This document shows positions 17,635 through 26,476 of a stretch of DNA of 64,000 bases, piece after piece. The notes below the pieces were generated by a model. The model was not told the DNA's origin, made no database searches, and saw nothing but the letters and a program-made list of their open reading frames with translations. This stretch comes from JAJPKK01 sp963702755 (GTDB lineage Bacteria; Pseudomonadota; Alphaproteobacteria; Rhizobiales; Xanthobacteraceae): positions 124,001-188,000 of the forward strand of contig CAVPDZ010000006.1 of the NCBI GenBank assembly GCA_963702755.1. Reading direction: 5' to 3'. A program made the translations under genes and the position numbers. How positions within the stretch are numbered: position 1 is the stretch's first letter; every line of letters begins with the position of its first letter.

Positions 17635-18486
17635 TTATTTCTCTGACTTCTTTTGCGGAGCGAAATTCTTCATGTCCGGTGCCGGTTGGCCTTTCCACAT
17701 CGGGGCCAACAGGCCATCGGCGTCCAGCATGTACTGCTCGTGGGCGATCTCGACGTGGACATTGCCCTCGGCGCAGATGGACTCGACCCAGATCGGATTC
17801 TTCCCGCGACGCATGGTGCGTACGATGGTCCACGGCTTCGTCAGCGAGTGGTCGTAGGTGGTGATCTGGTCGTAGAGAATGTCGGGATTGCTCTTGTCGA
17901 GATAGAAGCGCTCCTTGATCACCATCTGGCCGTCGCGGTGCACCGGCAGACCGCTGGGATCGAAGGTGCGGGGGTTCTTGAGATTGCGCGTCTCGACCTC
18001 GAACACGTCGTAACGGCCGTCGCCATCTTCATCGAGCCATTTGCCGATGGAGTATCCCATCCAGGACGGTTCCTCGTCCTTGGGGAAGTCGCGTCCGTCG
18101 GTGTAGATGCGACGCAACATGCTGAGGTATTCCATCAGGATGTAGGTGGTCTTCGGCGTAATCACGAATTCCATCGGCAAGACGAGGGTCATCGCCCGCG
18201 GCATGCCTTCCGGAATGCAGGTGTGGACCGGATCCTCGCCGGATTTGCCTAGGGCAACCTCTGCGAGGTTGGCCTCGAAGATCGCCTGATATTCCGGAGT
18301 ATAGGGCGCCTGCTGACCGCGCGCCGGCGGCTTGGTGTTGTCGTATGCGCCCAGCGGGCCGACGCGCATCCACTGCCCGGCAAAGGCCGGGTACTTGCTT
18401 TCGTCGAAGGGTTGCTGGGCTGCGGCGGGTCCGATGATAACGGCGGTGGCAAGCGCGACCGATCCGATCATGCTCCGGAACGACAT
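17635..18486 (-). CDS. Secreted protein of unknown function, DUF6152 partner
   Basis: 283 residues. Signal peptide MSFRSMIGSVALATAVIIGPAAA then QQPFDESKYPAFAGQWMRVG. The mature part is rich in aromatic and acidic residues (GPLGAYDNTKPPARGQQAPYTPEYQAIFEANL, PMEFVITPKTTYILMEY, and a DEDGDGRYDVFEVETR stretch resembling a calcium-binding loop). No enzyme motif is recognised. Placed downstream of a DUF6152 gene on the same strand; such pairs encoding exported proteins are common in Bradyrhizobium-type genomes, with unknown roles. Confidence 0.7.
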   Translation of the reverse strand: MSFRSMIGSVALATAVIIGPAAAQQPFDESKYPAFAGQWMRVGPLGAYDNTKPPARGQQAPYTPEYQAIFEANLAEVALGKSGEDPVHTCIPEGMPRAMTLVLPMEFVITPKTTYILMEYLSMLRRIYTDGRDFPKDEEPSWMGYSIGKWLDEDGDGRYDVFEVETRNLKNPRTFDPSGLPVHRDGQMVIKERFYLDKSNPDILYDQITTYDHSLTKPWTIVRTMRRGKNPIWVESICAEGNVHVEIAHEQYMLDADGLLAPMWKGQPAPDMKNFAPQKKSEK

Positions 18487-18620
18487 TGTACTCCTCCCAT
18501 GTGACCACGGACGGCGGCCACGATCTTGGCTTTGTCTTGGTCGAAATCGGCGCGCGCCGATTTCGCTGCTTTGTTATTCGCGTCTGCTTTAAAAGCCGAA
18601 GCGGCCCTTAGGTTCGTCGC

Positions 18621-19004
18621 TCAATGCGGCGTAACCAGCGGCCGTCCATCCTTGAACTTGACCAGGCCCGGCTGATACGAGCCACCGTCGGCGCCGCTGT
18701 GCAACGGATTGATCGTCACCGTGATCTCGTCGCCGGGCTGCAGGCTCTTCGAGTTCACCCCGTCGCGGACCAGCATGCCCGGGGCTCCGCCCTCAAGGAT
18801 CCAGTCCTTGGCGACGCCGTCCTTGTCTTTGACCGTCACGGTCAGGATGGTGTGCGGGCTCACGAACCGGAACTCCTTCACGGTTCCTGAGATTTCCATC
18901 GGGTGCTGGGCGTCAAACATCGCGAAGGAATGGTGCGCCAGAGCAGTTCCCCCGCCAGCTATGATTCCTGCAACAGCCAGTGCGGCTGCAAATCGCGTCT
19001 TCAT
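18621..19004 (-). CDS. DUF6152 family exported protein
   Basis: 127 residues. Signal peptide ending TALAHHSFA, then the family pattern FAMFDAQHPMEISGTVKEFRFVSPHTILTV, DWILEGGAPGMLVRDGV and LQPGDEITVTINPLHSGADGG. It is a small beta-rich periplasmic protein of unknown function. It precedes the secreted 283-residue protein by 134 bases on the same strand. The 284 bases upstream (19005-19288) hold no recognisable gene. Confidence 0.8.
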   Translation of the reverse strand: MKTRFAAALAVAGIIAGGGTALAHHSFAMFDAQHPMEISGTVKEFRFVSPHTILTVTVKDKDGVAKDWILEGGAPGMLVRDGVNSKSLQPGDEITVTINPLHSGADGGSYQPGLVKFKDGRPLVTPH

Positions 19005-19288
19005 GATTTCGTTTCCCCTTCAGTCTTCTTGCGTTTTCAATCTTTGGTTCTTGATATTATTCGGTTGATCATGCCCCGAAGGCCAAGGCCGCTATGCGCG
19101 CCCTCAAATCTTCCGGCTTCGCGGCAAGATATCGGTTTTGTTCGCGCCCCTGCAACAACATTCCGGGCCTATCCGCTGCATCGCGCACGCCGGCGTCCAA
19201 CAAAGGTTAGCGACGCGTAGTCGATACGCGTCGCCCGAGGGCTGATCACGATCCGCATGACGCATCTCAACCCACGGTTACGGCCGCG

Positions 19289-20296
19289 CTAAACCTTTTT
19301 CGGCACCGGAACCGGGATGCCGGGCACCTTCAGGTTCACCGAACCGACCGTATTGCGCGTCGTGAAGAACAGCGTCTTCCAGTCGTTGCCGCCGAAGCCG
19401 ATGTTCGTGGTGGCGTTCTCGCCATGGACGATGCGGCCGAGCTTCTTGCCGGTCGGATCGAGGATGTAGATGCCGCCGGAGCCGCCGCAGTAGACGTTGC
19501 CGGCGGTATCGACTTTCATGCCGTCGGGCACGCCGGGGTCGGGACCGGTGAGGTCGGCGAACACGCGATCGGTCTGCTTGGCGAGCGTGCCGTTCGCGGC
19601 CACCTCGAAGACGCGAATATGGCCGCGCCGCAGATCGTTGACATAGAGCAGGCGCTCATCGGGCGAGAAGGCGATCCCGTTTGGGAACAGCATGTCGTCG
19701 AGGATCAGCGTCAGCGTGCCGAGGTCGGGGCTCAGGCGATAAACCCCGTTGAAGGTGAGATCCCACTGCTCCTGCGGCAGCGGATTGCTCCATGGATCGG
19801 TGAAGTAGATGGAACCGTCCGATTTGACGATCACGTCGTTCGGCCGGTTAAGCCGGCGGCCCTGGAAGCTGTTGGCAAGCACCGTGAGGCTGCCGTCGAG
19901 CTCCTGGCGGGTGACGCGGCGGGTCTCGTGCTCGCAGGCGAGAAGCCGGCCCTGCTGGTCACGGGTAAGGCCGTTGGCCTGATGGGTGTTTTCCTGGAAT
20001 ACCGTGATGCCCTGGCCAGGCGTATACTTCATGCGCTTGCTGGCGTGGATGTCGCTGAACAGCAGGTAGCCGCCTTCCTTCCACCACAGCGGACCTTCCG
20101 TCGGTCCGAGCGGCCCGCCGAAGCCGCGGCCGATCTCGACGATCGGCTCGTTGGTCGAAATGATCTTGTCGAGCACCCGATCGAACTGTTCGATGCGTTT
20201 CGCACCTTGCGCAACCGCACCGAAGCCGCTCGCTGCGACCGCGCCGGCTGCTGCCGACATCGCAAGCATGTGCCGTCGCGAAATGTCGCCGCCCAT
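19289..20296 (-). CDS. SMP-30/gluconolactonase-like beta-propeller, Tat-exported
   Basis: 335 residues. Start ATG 20296 with GGGAGGA 6 bases upstream; the signal reads GGDISRRHMLAMSAAAGAVAAS, a twin-arginine type. The propeller shows EGPLWWKEGGYLLFSDIHASK, NGLTRDQQGRLLACEHETRRV, LNRPNDVIVKSDGSIYFTDP, FPNGIAFSPDERLLYVND and VPDGMKVDTAGNVYCGGSGG. The Glu, Asn and Asp metal ligands of SMP-30 enzymes are present. It probably hydrolyses a sugar lactone or organophosphate-like ester in the periplasm. Confidence 0.88.
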   Translation of the reverse strand: MGGDISRRHMLAMSAAAGAVAASGFGAVAQGAKRIEQFDRVLDKIISTNEPIVEIGRGFGGPLGPTEGPLWWKEGGYLLFSDIHASKRMKYTPGQGITVFQENTHQANGLTRDQQGRLLACEHETRRVTRQELDGSLTVLANSFQGRRLNRPNDVIVKSDGSIYFTDPWSNPLPQEQWDLTFNGVYRLSPDLGTLTLILDDMLFPNGIAFSPDERLLYVNDLRRGHIRVFEVAANGTLAKQTDRVFADLTGPDPGVPDGMKVDTAGNVYCGGSGGIYILDPTGKKLGRIVHGENATTNIGFGGNDWKTLFFTTRNTVGSVNLKVPGIPVPVPKKV

Positions 20297-20436
20297 GGTT
20301 GATCCTCCCTGATCGTTATATTTTGACAATTATAGCGCAGACTGCGGACGGACGATACCGCAATGCGCGCTCCTCATGAAGTGCAGGAATTGACCGACTT
20401 CGACATGGTGGGCTGTCGTATCTGTGACCGCGACGG

Positions 20437-21141
20437 TCAGCGTAGCGGCTTGCCGAAGCGATCGAGACGCAGGGCCGCGCTTCCTTGGCCGAGGGACAGC
20501 AGAATGAACTCCGCTCGCCCCACGATATTTTCGGCTGGCACGTAGCCGAAGGAAGCCAAGACCCGACTGTCGGTCGAATTATCGAGGTTGTCGCCGAGGA
20601 CGAAGTAGTGCTCCGGCGGAACCTCGAACATCTGCGTGTTGTCGAGGAAGCCGTTATCCTGGAGATCGAGCGTCGCGTACGAAACGCCGTTCGGCAGAGT
20701 TTCCCGCCAGCGCCGAATGTGGGTCTGCCCGCCCTTCTCGGTATCAATGAAATCATCGATCCGCTGGCGTTTGATCGGCACGCCGTTGATATTCAAGACA
20801 CCATTGATCATTTGGATGCGCTCGCCCGGCAATCCAGCTACGCGCTTGACATAAGTTATCGAGGTGTCCTTCGGCCCGCGAAACACGACGACGTCGCCAC
20901 GCTGCGGATCGGCGGCGAGAATGCGACCCGAGAGGGACAAGCCGGGGATCGAATAGCGTCCATACCCGTAGGCGTATTTCGACGCCACGAAGATGTCGCC
21001 GACGAGCAGGGTCGGCATCATTGCCGCACTCGGGGTGCTGAAAGTCTGGAACATGAAAATGCGGAGAAACGCGAATACGACCAAGCCGACCGCGGCCAAC
21101 CCGAGAACAACAAATTCAAAGCGGCGGCCCATCCTGGCCAT
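20437..21141 (-). CDS. lepB: Signal peptidase I paralog with catalytic Ser replaced by Ala
   Basis: 234 residues, one N-terminal membrane anchor (FVVLGLAAVGLVVFAFLRIFMF). Start ATG 21141 with GGGAGGG upstream. S26 family features: box B reads TPSAAMMPTLLVGD where active enzymes have PSGSMxPTL, so the nucleophile position (residue 40) is Ala. The general-base lysine (YVKRVAGLPGERI, Lys99) is present. Box E reads GDNLDNSTDSR where R is normal at the fourth position. The codons are AGT GCG GCA ATG, so this is a substitution, not a frameshift. Probably inactive as a classical Ser/Lys peptidase; another LepB is expected elsewhere. Confidence 0.85.
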   Translation of the reverse strand: MARMGRRFEFVVLGLAAVGLVVFAFLRIFMFQTFSTPSAAMMPTLLVGDIFVASKYAYGYGRYSIPGLSLSGRILAADPQRGDVVVFRGPKDTSITYVKRVAGLPGERIQMINGVLNINGVPIKRQRIDDFIDTEKGGQTHIRRWRETLPNGVSYATLDLQDNGFLDNTQMFEVPPEHYFVLGDNLDNSTDSRVLASFGYVPAENIVGRAEFILLSLGQGSAALRLDRFGKPLR

Positions 21142-21231
21142 GACGGTGCCCTCCCAGACGACGAACCGACACTGAAGCAGGGCTGTCCTGGCAGGTCCTT
21201 GTTTCACGGACCCTCAAGCAAGGACGTGCGA

Positions 21232-21268
21232 GTCCCGGATGGCGCGTCTCGCGCACTTCATCCGGGAC
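21232..21268. repeat. REP-like hairpin (GTCCCGGATG...CATCCGGGAC)
   Basis: GTCCCGGATGGCGCG, loop, GCGCACTTCATCCGGGAC. Same core as units at 4250 and 59196. Lies just downstream of the formamidase-like gene and upstream of lepB, both minus strand. Confidence 0.5.
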
Positions 21269-21285
21269 GCCGCTACGCCTTTACG

Positions 21286-22332
21286 TCATTGCGCGGTGAA
21301 GATCGCCTTCGGGATCATGCCGTGGATGCCTTTGCTGCCGTCAACCACTTGCGTGACGTGGTAGTCGACCGCGACGCTCGCGATCATGTAGGCCTCCTCG
21401 CGCGAAATCTTCGGGAAGCGCTCGGTGATGAAGCCGATGGTTTCGCGCACCGCCATCTTCATGGCCTCTTCCAGGTTTGGATTGATGCCCATCACGATCC
21501 AATGGGTCGGTGTTTCGGCGCGCGGCCACGTGAGCTTCATGTCCTTGCGCACGATGAACTGGAATTTGCCGCGCAAGCCGGTTTCGATCGCGGTGAGATC
21601 GACCTCGCCGTCACCCTGGGCGGCATGGGAATCGCCGACCGAGAACAGCGCGCCGGCCGCATAGACCGGCATATAGAGCGTCGTGCCGGCCACAAGGTAC
21701 TTGTTGTCGACGTTGCCCGTATGCACGCCGGGCGGCCCGCTGCTGATGCGGCCCATGGAGGGCAGGGGAGCGACGCCCATGGTCCCGAAGAACGGCCGCA
21801 GCGGCACGACGACGCCGGGCACCACCTCGGCGGTCTTCGTCGTGCGGTTGATCGGGATGATGCGCATGAAGTAGCGCGTGAATTCCTCCGGCAGGGCGCC
21901 GGTGTAGGGGCGCTGCGTGTTGAAGCCGTAGGGAACCGCAAGATCGATATCGAGGATGCGGACCTCCAGAACGTCTCCCGTTGATGCGCCGTTGACCGCG
22001 ACCGGACCGGTCAGGATGTGCGGGCCCGGTCCGCGGTTCGTGACCTCCTTCTCGATCACGCGCGCATACTCCGGCACGGCGCTCGGCGGCACCACGCCCG
22101 AGGCGTCGACATCGGCCGACGGCACGCCGGCCACCGTCTCGATGGTGACGATGTCGCCCGAGTTGACCGTCAGCACCGGCTTCTGCGCGGCATTGAAGAA
22201 GCCGACATGCACGGTCTGCGGGCTCGGCATCAGCGTGTACTCGGCCGCTGATGCTGCGGGCGGCGACAGCGCGCTTGCTCCGGCGACGCTTCCGGCAAGC
22301 AGCGCAACGCGAATCCTGTTGTTGCTCATCAT
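21286..22332 (-). CDS. Secreted acetamidase/formamidase family protein
   Basis: 348 residues. A Sec signal (NNRIRVALLAGSVAGASALSPPAASA) precedes an FmdA/AmdA domain: VNSGDIVTIETV, GPHILTGPVAVNGASTGDVLEVRI, IPINRTTKTAEV, PFFGTMGVAP, PPGVHTGNVDNKYLVAGTTLYMPV, GDSHAAQGDGEV and ERFPKISREEAYMIASVAVDYHVTQ. The GDSHAAQGDGE metal-site motif is intact. The enzyme would release ammonia from short amides. Start ATG 22332 with GGAGGGAG before it. Family members are usually cytoplasmic, so the signal peptide is notable. Confidence 0.87.
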   Translation of the reverse strand: MMSNNRIRVALLAGSVAGASALSPPAASAAEYTLMPSPQTVHVGFFNAAQKPVLTVNSGDIVTIETVAGVPSADVDASGVVPPSAVPEYARVIEKEVTNRGPGPHILTGPVAVNGASTGDVLEVRILDIDLAVPYGFNTQRPYTGALPEEFTRYFMRIIPINRTTKTAEVVPGVVVPLRPFFGTMGVAPLPSMGRISSGPPGVHTGNVDNKYLVAGTTLYMPVYAAGALFSVGDSHAAQGDGEVDLTAIETGLRGKFQFIVRKDMKLTWPRAETPTHWIVMGINPNLEEAMKMAVRETIGFITERFPKISREEAYMIASVAVDYHVTQVVDGSKGIHGMIPKAIFTAQ

Positions 22333-22434
22333 CAAGATACTCCCTCCACTAAGATGCTCTGAACACGATGCACCGGTACGCAGGCAAGAAGCGTTCCGAA
22401 GATCGACGCGCAAATCCTCCGTGACCTACGCGCT

Positions 22435-23421
22435 TCAATTGAATTTGAGGCCGATGGCGCGGGCGATGGGCGTCCAGCGGGCGATATCCTCCGCGAGAAA
22501 GCGCTGCGTCTTCTCCGGCGTCGTATCGCGCACCGGGTCGAGCCCTTGCTCGATCAGATTACGGCGCACGTCTTCGCTGTCCATGGCGTCGCGAGTCGCG
22601 GCCGCGACCTGTTCGACGATGGAGAGGGGCGTCTTGGCGGGCGCGAACAGGCCGGTGAAGTTCGCCGCGATCGCGCCTTGCAACCCGGATTCGACCGCGG
22701 TCGGGATCGACGGATCGGCGACGAGACGTTCCGGGCTGAGGACTGCGATCAGCCGCAGCTTGCCGGACCGGTTGAGTTCGAGCACTTGCCCGGTCACGTT
22801 GGCGATGATCATCGGCAACTGGCCGCTGATGACGTCGGTGATCGATGCGCCTGACCCTTTGTAGGGGACGTGGACGATGTCAGGCACGCCGGCGAGCGAC
22901 TTGAAGAGCTCCGCGCCAAGATGGGTCATCGTGCCGGTGCCCGCCGATCCATAGAGGAGGCTGCCCGGATGGGCCTTGTCGTAGGCGACGAGCTCGCTCA
23001 CGGTGTGCACCGGCAGGTCGGGCGTCACCGCAATCGCGAGCGCGCTGAAAGCGAGGATCGCGATCGGCTCGAAATCCTTGACGGGATCGTAGAGCGGCTT
23101 CGACATGGCGATCGGGCTCAGCACCAGCGAACCGCCGCCCCCGAGGAGGATGGTGTAGCCATCGCCCTGTGCATGGGCGACTGCGTTCGCGCCGACGGCA
23201 CCGCCGGCGCCACCCTGATTCTCGATGAACACCGCGCCCAGCGATTGCTTGACCCGGTCGGCCCACAGGCGCGCCACAATGTCGTTGACGCCGCCCGGGA
23301 CGAACGGCACGACCAGCTTGATCGGGCGGTCGGGATATTTTCGGCCCTCGGCGAGGGCAGGGCCTGCGCACAGCGCGGCGGCCCCGAGCGCCAGCACGTC
23401 GCGTCGCCGCGGTCCCTGCAT
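22435..23421 (-). CDS. Tripartite tricarboxylate (Bug/TctC) substrate-binding protein
   Basis: 328 residues. Tat/Sec-type N-terminus (GPRRRDVLALGAAALCAGPALA). Bug signature: YPDRPIKLVVPFVPGGVNDIVAR, ENQGGAGGAVGANAVAHAQGDGYTILLG, YGSAGTGTMTHLGAELFKSLAG and HVPYKGSGASITDVISGQ. Periplasmic receptor for an organic anion; no TctA/TctB membrane genes are adjacent, as is usual for this expanded family. Ligand unknown. Next to a TauD-like dioxygenase on the same strand. Confidence 0.93.
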   Translation of the reverse strand: MQGPRRRDVLALGAAALCAGPALAEGRKYPDRPIKLVVPFVPGGVNDIVARLWADRVKQSLGAVFIENQGGAGGAVGANAVAHAQGDGYTILLGGGGSLVLSPIAMSKPLYDPVKDFEPIAILAFSALAIAVTPDLPVHTVSELVAYDKAHPGSLLYGSAGTGTMTHLGAELFKSLAGVPDIVHVPYKGSGASITDVISGQLPMIIANVTGQVLELNRSGKLRLIAVLSPERLVADPSIPTAVESGLQGAIAANFTGLFAPAKTPLSIVEQVAAATRDAMDSEDVRRNLIEQGLDPVRDTTPEKTQRFLAEDIARWTPIARAIGLKFN

Positions 23422-23534
23422 TCCTCTCTCCGTCGTTCCGGGTTGAACCTATCACTGGCGGGACCGCGCGCGTCTCGCGCGCTCTTTGTCGGATAAGAGG
23501 CGGGCGGGACGCCCGCGGTCCGGGCTCGGTCCGG

Positions 23535-24416
23535 TCATGCCGGCGCGGCATCGCCCTTGACCTGGGTGCGATGCATGATCCGTCGCGAATGCGGATCGAA
23601 AGCGTCGCGCCGGTGCATGGTGCAGCGGTTGTCCCACAGCACGAGGTCGCCGACGCGCCACGCATGTTCCCAGGCAAATTCCGGGCGGACAGCGTAGCTC
23701 CACAAGTCATCAAGCAACGTCTCGGAGGCTGCGGGCTCCAAACCCGCGATGTAGGCATTGCGCCGGCGGCCGAGATAAAGCATGTGCCGCCCGGTCGCGG
23801 GATGAGTGCAGACGAGAGGGTGGAGCGTGCCCGGGGAGGTGCGTGGATCGCCGGTCGGGTTCACGCCCGCCCGCACATAGCCGCCGCTGTTGTAGGTGCC
23901 GTCGTGTTTGATCTTGAGGCCCTCGATGCGCGACTTCAGCGCGGCGGGCAGCGCCTCGTAGATCGCGTACATGCTGCAGAACGAGGTGTTGCCGCCCGTC
24001 GGCGGAATCTCGATGGAATAGAGGAGGCTCGCCTTGGGCGGCAGTGGCAGATAGGACATGTCGGTGTGCCAGGTCGCCTCGCCATCGCCGAGACTGCCGA
24101 TGGCCTCGCCGTTCACCTTGACGTTGGAGACGATGTAGATCTCCGGCATGCCGTCGACGAAGCGGCGGCCGTTCTCCTGGATTGGCGCAATATCGAGGTC
24201 TCCCAGGCGGCGGCTGAAGGTGATCAGATCGAGATCGCTCAGCGCCTGATCGCGAAACAGCACGACGGCATGCGCGTGCCAGGCGTCGCATATGCGACCG
24301 AATGTCGTGTCGTCGATCGCCCTGAGATCGCCCGCCCGGATTTCAGCGCCAAGCGCGGCCCCGGTCGGAACGACCGCGAAATCGCGCGTACGTCGGGTTT
24401 GCAAATCGAGCGCCAT
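23535..24416 (-). CDS. TauD/TfdA-type Fe(II)/2-oxoglutarate dioxygenase
   Basis: 293 residues. The HxD iron-binding motif is in WHTDMSYLPLPPKAS and the distal His in LVLWDNRCTMHRRDAFD. The 2-oxoglutarate arginine is in SRRIMHRTQVKG. GAEIRAGDLRAIDD near the N-terminus is typical. It would oxidise a taurine-, phenoxyacetate- or other acid-like substrate; which one is not visible. The Bug receptor directly downstream (113-base gap with a GC-rich hairpin near 23500) may import its substrate. Confidence 0.9.
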   Translation of the reverse strand: MALDLQTRRTRDFAVVPTGAALGAEIRAGDLRAIDDTTFGRICDAWHAHAVVLFRDQALSDLDLITFSRRLGDLDIAPIQENGRRFVDGMPEIYIVSNVKVNGEAIGSLGDGEATWHTDMSYLPLPPKASLLYSIEIPPTGGNTSFCSMYAIYEALPAALKSRIEGLKIKHDGTYNSGGYVRAGVNPTGDPRTSPGTLHPLVCTHPATGRHMLYLGRRRNAYIAGLEPAASETLLDDLWSYAVRPEFAWEHAWRVGDLVLWDNRCTMHRRDAFDPHSRRIMHRTQVKGDAAPA

Positions 24417-24472
24417 GACCGCCTCTCGTGCCGGCCGAAGGGTAGCACCGCGGCGCGGATCGGCAACACGTC

Positions 24473-24919
24473 TTATGCAGGGAGAGATCGGGCGCCCACC
24501 GCGGCGAGCGGTCGCGGGCTCGTATCGCCGCCGTTCGCCGGCGGGCCGAGATTACGGCTGCCCCATTTGCGGATGGCGGCGATGATCGGAATGAAGCTTC
24601 GGCCGCGCGAGGTCAGGCGGTACTCGACCTTGGGCGGAACGACGCCAAAGTCCTTGCGCGCGATCAGGCCGCTGTCGCCGAGCGCCTTGAGCTCGCGGCT
24701 GAGCACGCGCGGCGCGATTTCGCGCGTTCCGACGGTGCCGCGCAACAGGCCGCTCCGGATTTCGCTGTAGCGCCGCGGCCCGTCCTGCAGGTCCCACAGG
24801 ATGCGCAGCTTGTACTTGCCGCTGATGATCCGCTGGAATTCGGCAACGGGGCAGCCGCAGCCGCCGTTCGGTTTCGCAATCGCCGCACTGGTCGTGACTT
24901 TCGCTTTTCGAGCAGGCAT
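24473..24919 (-). CDS. HxlR-type winged-helix regulator
   Basis: 148 residues. HxlR domain: CPVAEFQRIISGKYKLRILWDLQDGPRRYSEIR, then APRVLSRELKALGDSGLIARK and KVEYRLTSRGRSFIPIIAAIRKWG. Two cysteines (CGCP) sit just before the DNA-binding core, where redox-sensing HxlR proteins carry their sensing Cys. Start ATG 24919 is supported by GGAGG 5 bases upstream. Divergent from an SDR/NmrA gene, the usual arrangement for regulator and target. Confidence 0.88.
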   Translation of the reverse strand: MPARKAKVTTSAAIAKPNGGCGCPVAEFQRIISGKYKLRILWDLQDGPRRYSEIRSGLLRGTVGTREIAPRVLSRELKALGDSGLIARKDFGVVPPKVEYRLTSRGRSFIPIIAAIRKWGSRNLGPPANGGDTSPRPLAAVGARSLPA

Positions 24920-25087
24920 CCGCGCCTCCGATACCAACGCAATCTCAAGGCCCACATAGTATCATTTTTGTCCATACTTGCAAAAGCGCTTCTTCGAATC
25001 CTAGATGGACTGCAATCGCGGACGCAGCCTCTGAGTAGCCTATCGGCCTCGCATGCACTTCGCGTCCACCGAGATCGGGAGCGGTCA

Positions 25088-25969
25088 ATGATTCTTGTGA
25101 CGGGATCAACGGGATTGAACGGGCGCGAGCTGGTTCGACGGCTGTCCGCTCGCGGCGTTCCGGTCCGAGCGATGGCGCGCAACGTCGCGAAGGCGGCTTC
25201 GCTTGCGCGATTGCCAGGCGTCGAGATTGTTGAAGGCGATATGGCGCGCCCAGACTCGCTCGGCCCGGCGTTGCGTGGCGTCGACCGCGCCGCACTCATT
25301 TCGTCAGCGGACCCGGCGATGTTGGAGGTGCAGTCCCTTTTTATCGATGCTGCCGCCAAAGCGGGCGTAAAACACGTCGTCAAGCTGTCGGGAATCATGC
25401 CCGAGCTTGATTCCCCGTTCCGATTTGCACGCATGCATGGCGAGGCCGAGAAGCGCCTGGAGGCATCCGGGATGGCTTACACCCATCTCCGGGCAGGAGA
25501 GTTCATGACCTCGTACTTCCGCCAGGTGCCGTCAATTGTCGGCAAACGCGCGATCTTCCTTCCGATGGAAGAGGCCCGGATTGCGTCGATCGACATCGGT
25601 GACCTCGCCGAGGTTGGTGCGATCGTACTGACGAGCGACGGGCACGAGGGCAAGACCTACCCGCTCACCGGAGCCGAAGCGTTGACCATGGCGGAAGTCG
25701 CGGCGAAATTGTCGGCGGCGACTGGCTGGAGCATCCGCTATGTCAATGTGCCGCCGGAGGCCGCCAAACAGGCCCAGCTCGATGCCGGGTTGCCGCCGTA
25801 CATGGCCGACGCGCTCGCGGAGCTTTTCGCCGAACGGCGCCGGGGCAAGGAAAGTCAGGTCTGGGACACGCTCGAGCGCGTCTTCGGATTGCGTCCGACC
25901 CGCTTCGACGAATTCGCGGCACGAAATGCCGCAGTTTTTCGGGGTGAGCAGCCTGTTCCGAAGGTGTGA
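25088..25969 (+). CDS. NmrA/atypical SDR family NAD(P)-binding protein
   Basis: 293 residues. MILVTGSTGLNGRELVRRLSARGVPVRAMAR is the nucleotide-binding start (TGxTGxxG form), with VEGDMARPDSL next and HVVKLSGIMPELDS in the middle. The catalytic YxxxK is absent, as in NmrA/QOR2 members. ATG 25088 follows GGGAGCGG. The product may be an NAD(P)H:quinone oxidoreductase or a redox sensor. The HxlR gene is divergent and a small barrel protein follows 39 bases later. Confidence 0.85.
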   Translation: MILVTGSTGLNGRELVRRLSARGVPVRAMARNVAKAASLARLPGVEIVEGDMARPDSLGPALRGVDRAALISSADPAMLEVQSLFIDAAAKAGVKHVVKLSGIMPELDSPFRFARMHGEAEKRLEASGMAYTHLRAGEFMTSYFRQVPSIVGKRAIFLPMEEARIASIDIGDLAEVGAIVLTSDGHEGKTYPLTGAEALTMAEVAAKLSAATGWSIRYVNVPPEAAKQAQLDAGLPPYMADALAELFAERRRGKESQVWDTLERVFGLRPTRFDEFAARNAAVFRGEQPVPKV

Positions 25970-26008
25970 GCGGCGACGGCCAACGCAACGGATGCAGCGG
26001 AGAACGAG

Positions 26009-26320
26009 ATGAAGCAATTCATGATCAAGTACCGATTGGAGAACGGGACCGAGGCGGAGTGGCACCGGGAGATCGCCGCTTTCATCGCCGCGCTCGATGC
26101 CGACCCGGCCCTGAGCGGGAAAATCACCTATCGCTGCCTCAGGGCGCGCGACGGTGCCGACTACTTTCATATGGCGACGGCAGCCGACGACGAGGCCATC
26201 AAGACGCTGCAGCAGCGCGACTACTTTTCGAAATACACCGAACTGACCAAGCGCGTATCGGGCGGGGGCGTCGTCGTCGTGCCGCTCCAGGTCATCGCCG
26301 AGACCCGGTCCGGCCGCTGA
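26009..26320 (+). CDS. Small dimeric alpha/beta-barrel protein
   Basis: 103 residues. KQFMIKYRLENGTEAEWHREIAAFIAALDADPALSGKI, YRCLRARDGADYFHMATAADDEAIKTLQQRDYFSKYTELT suggests a ferredoxin-like ABM/Dabb-type fold. Start ATG 26009, in likely operon with the SDR gene. Probably a partner in the HxlR-controlled unit; reaction unknown. Confidence 0.65.
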   Translation: MKQFMIKYRLENGTEAEWHREIAAFIAALDADPALSGKITYRCLRARDGADYFHMATAADDEAIKTLQQRDYFSKYTELTKRVSGGGVVVVPLQVIAETRSGR

Positions 26321-26476
26321 TCGGCCCCCCGCAGCCGCCTCGCCCCCGCGGGTATTTGGCCTCGGCAGGCACGCCATTGCCCCGGCGCCGTCAAAGCCAA
26401 TTATTTCTGATGCGCCGCCGCGGCAGGGCGTGATATAAGCCGCGCCGCTCGGCGGACCGGCCCCGGAACCCTAAAA

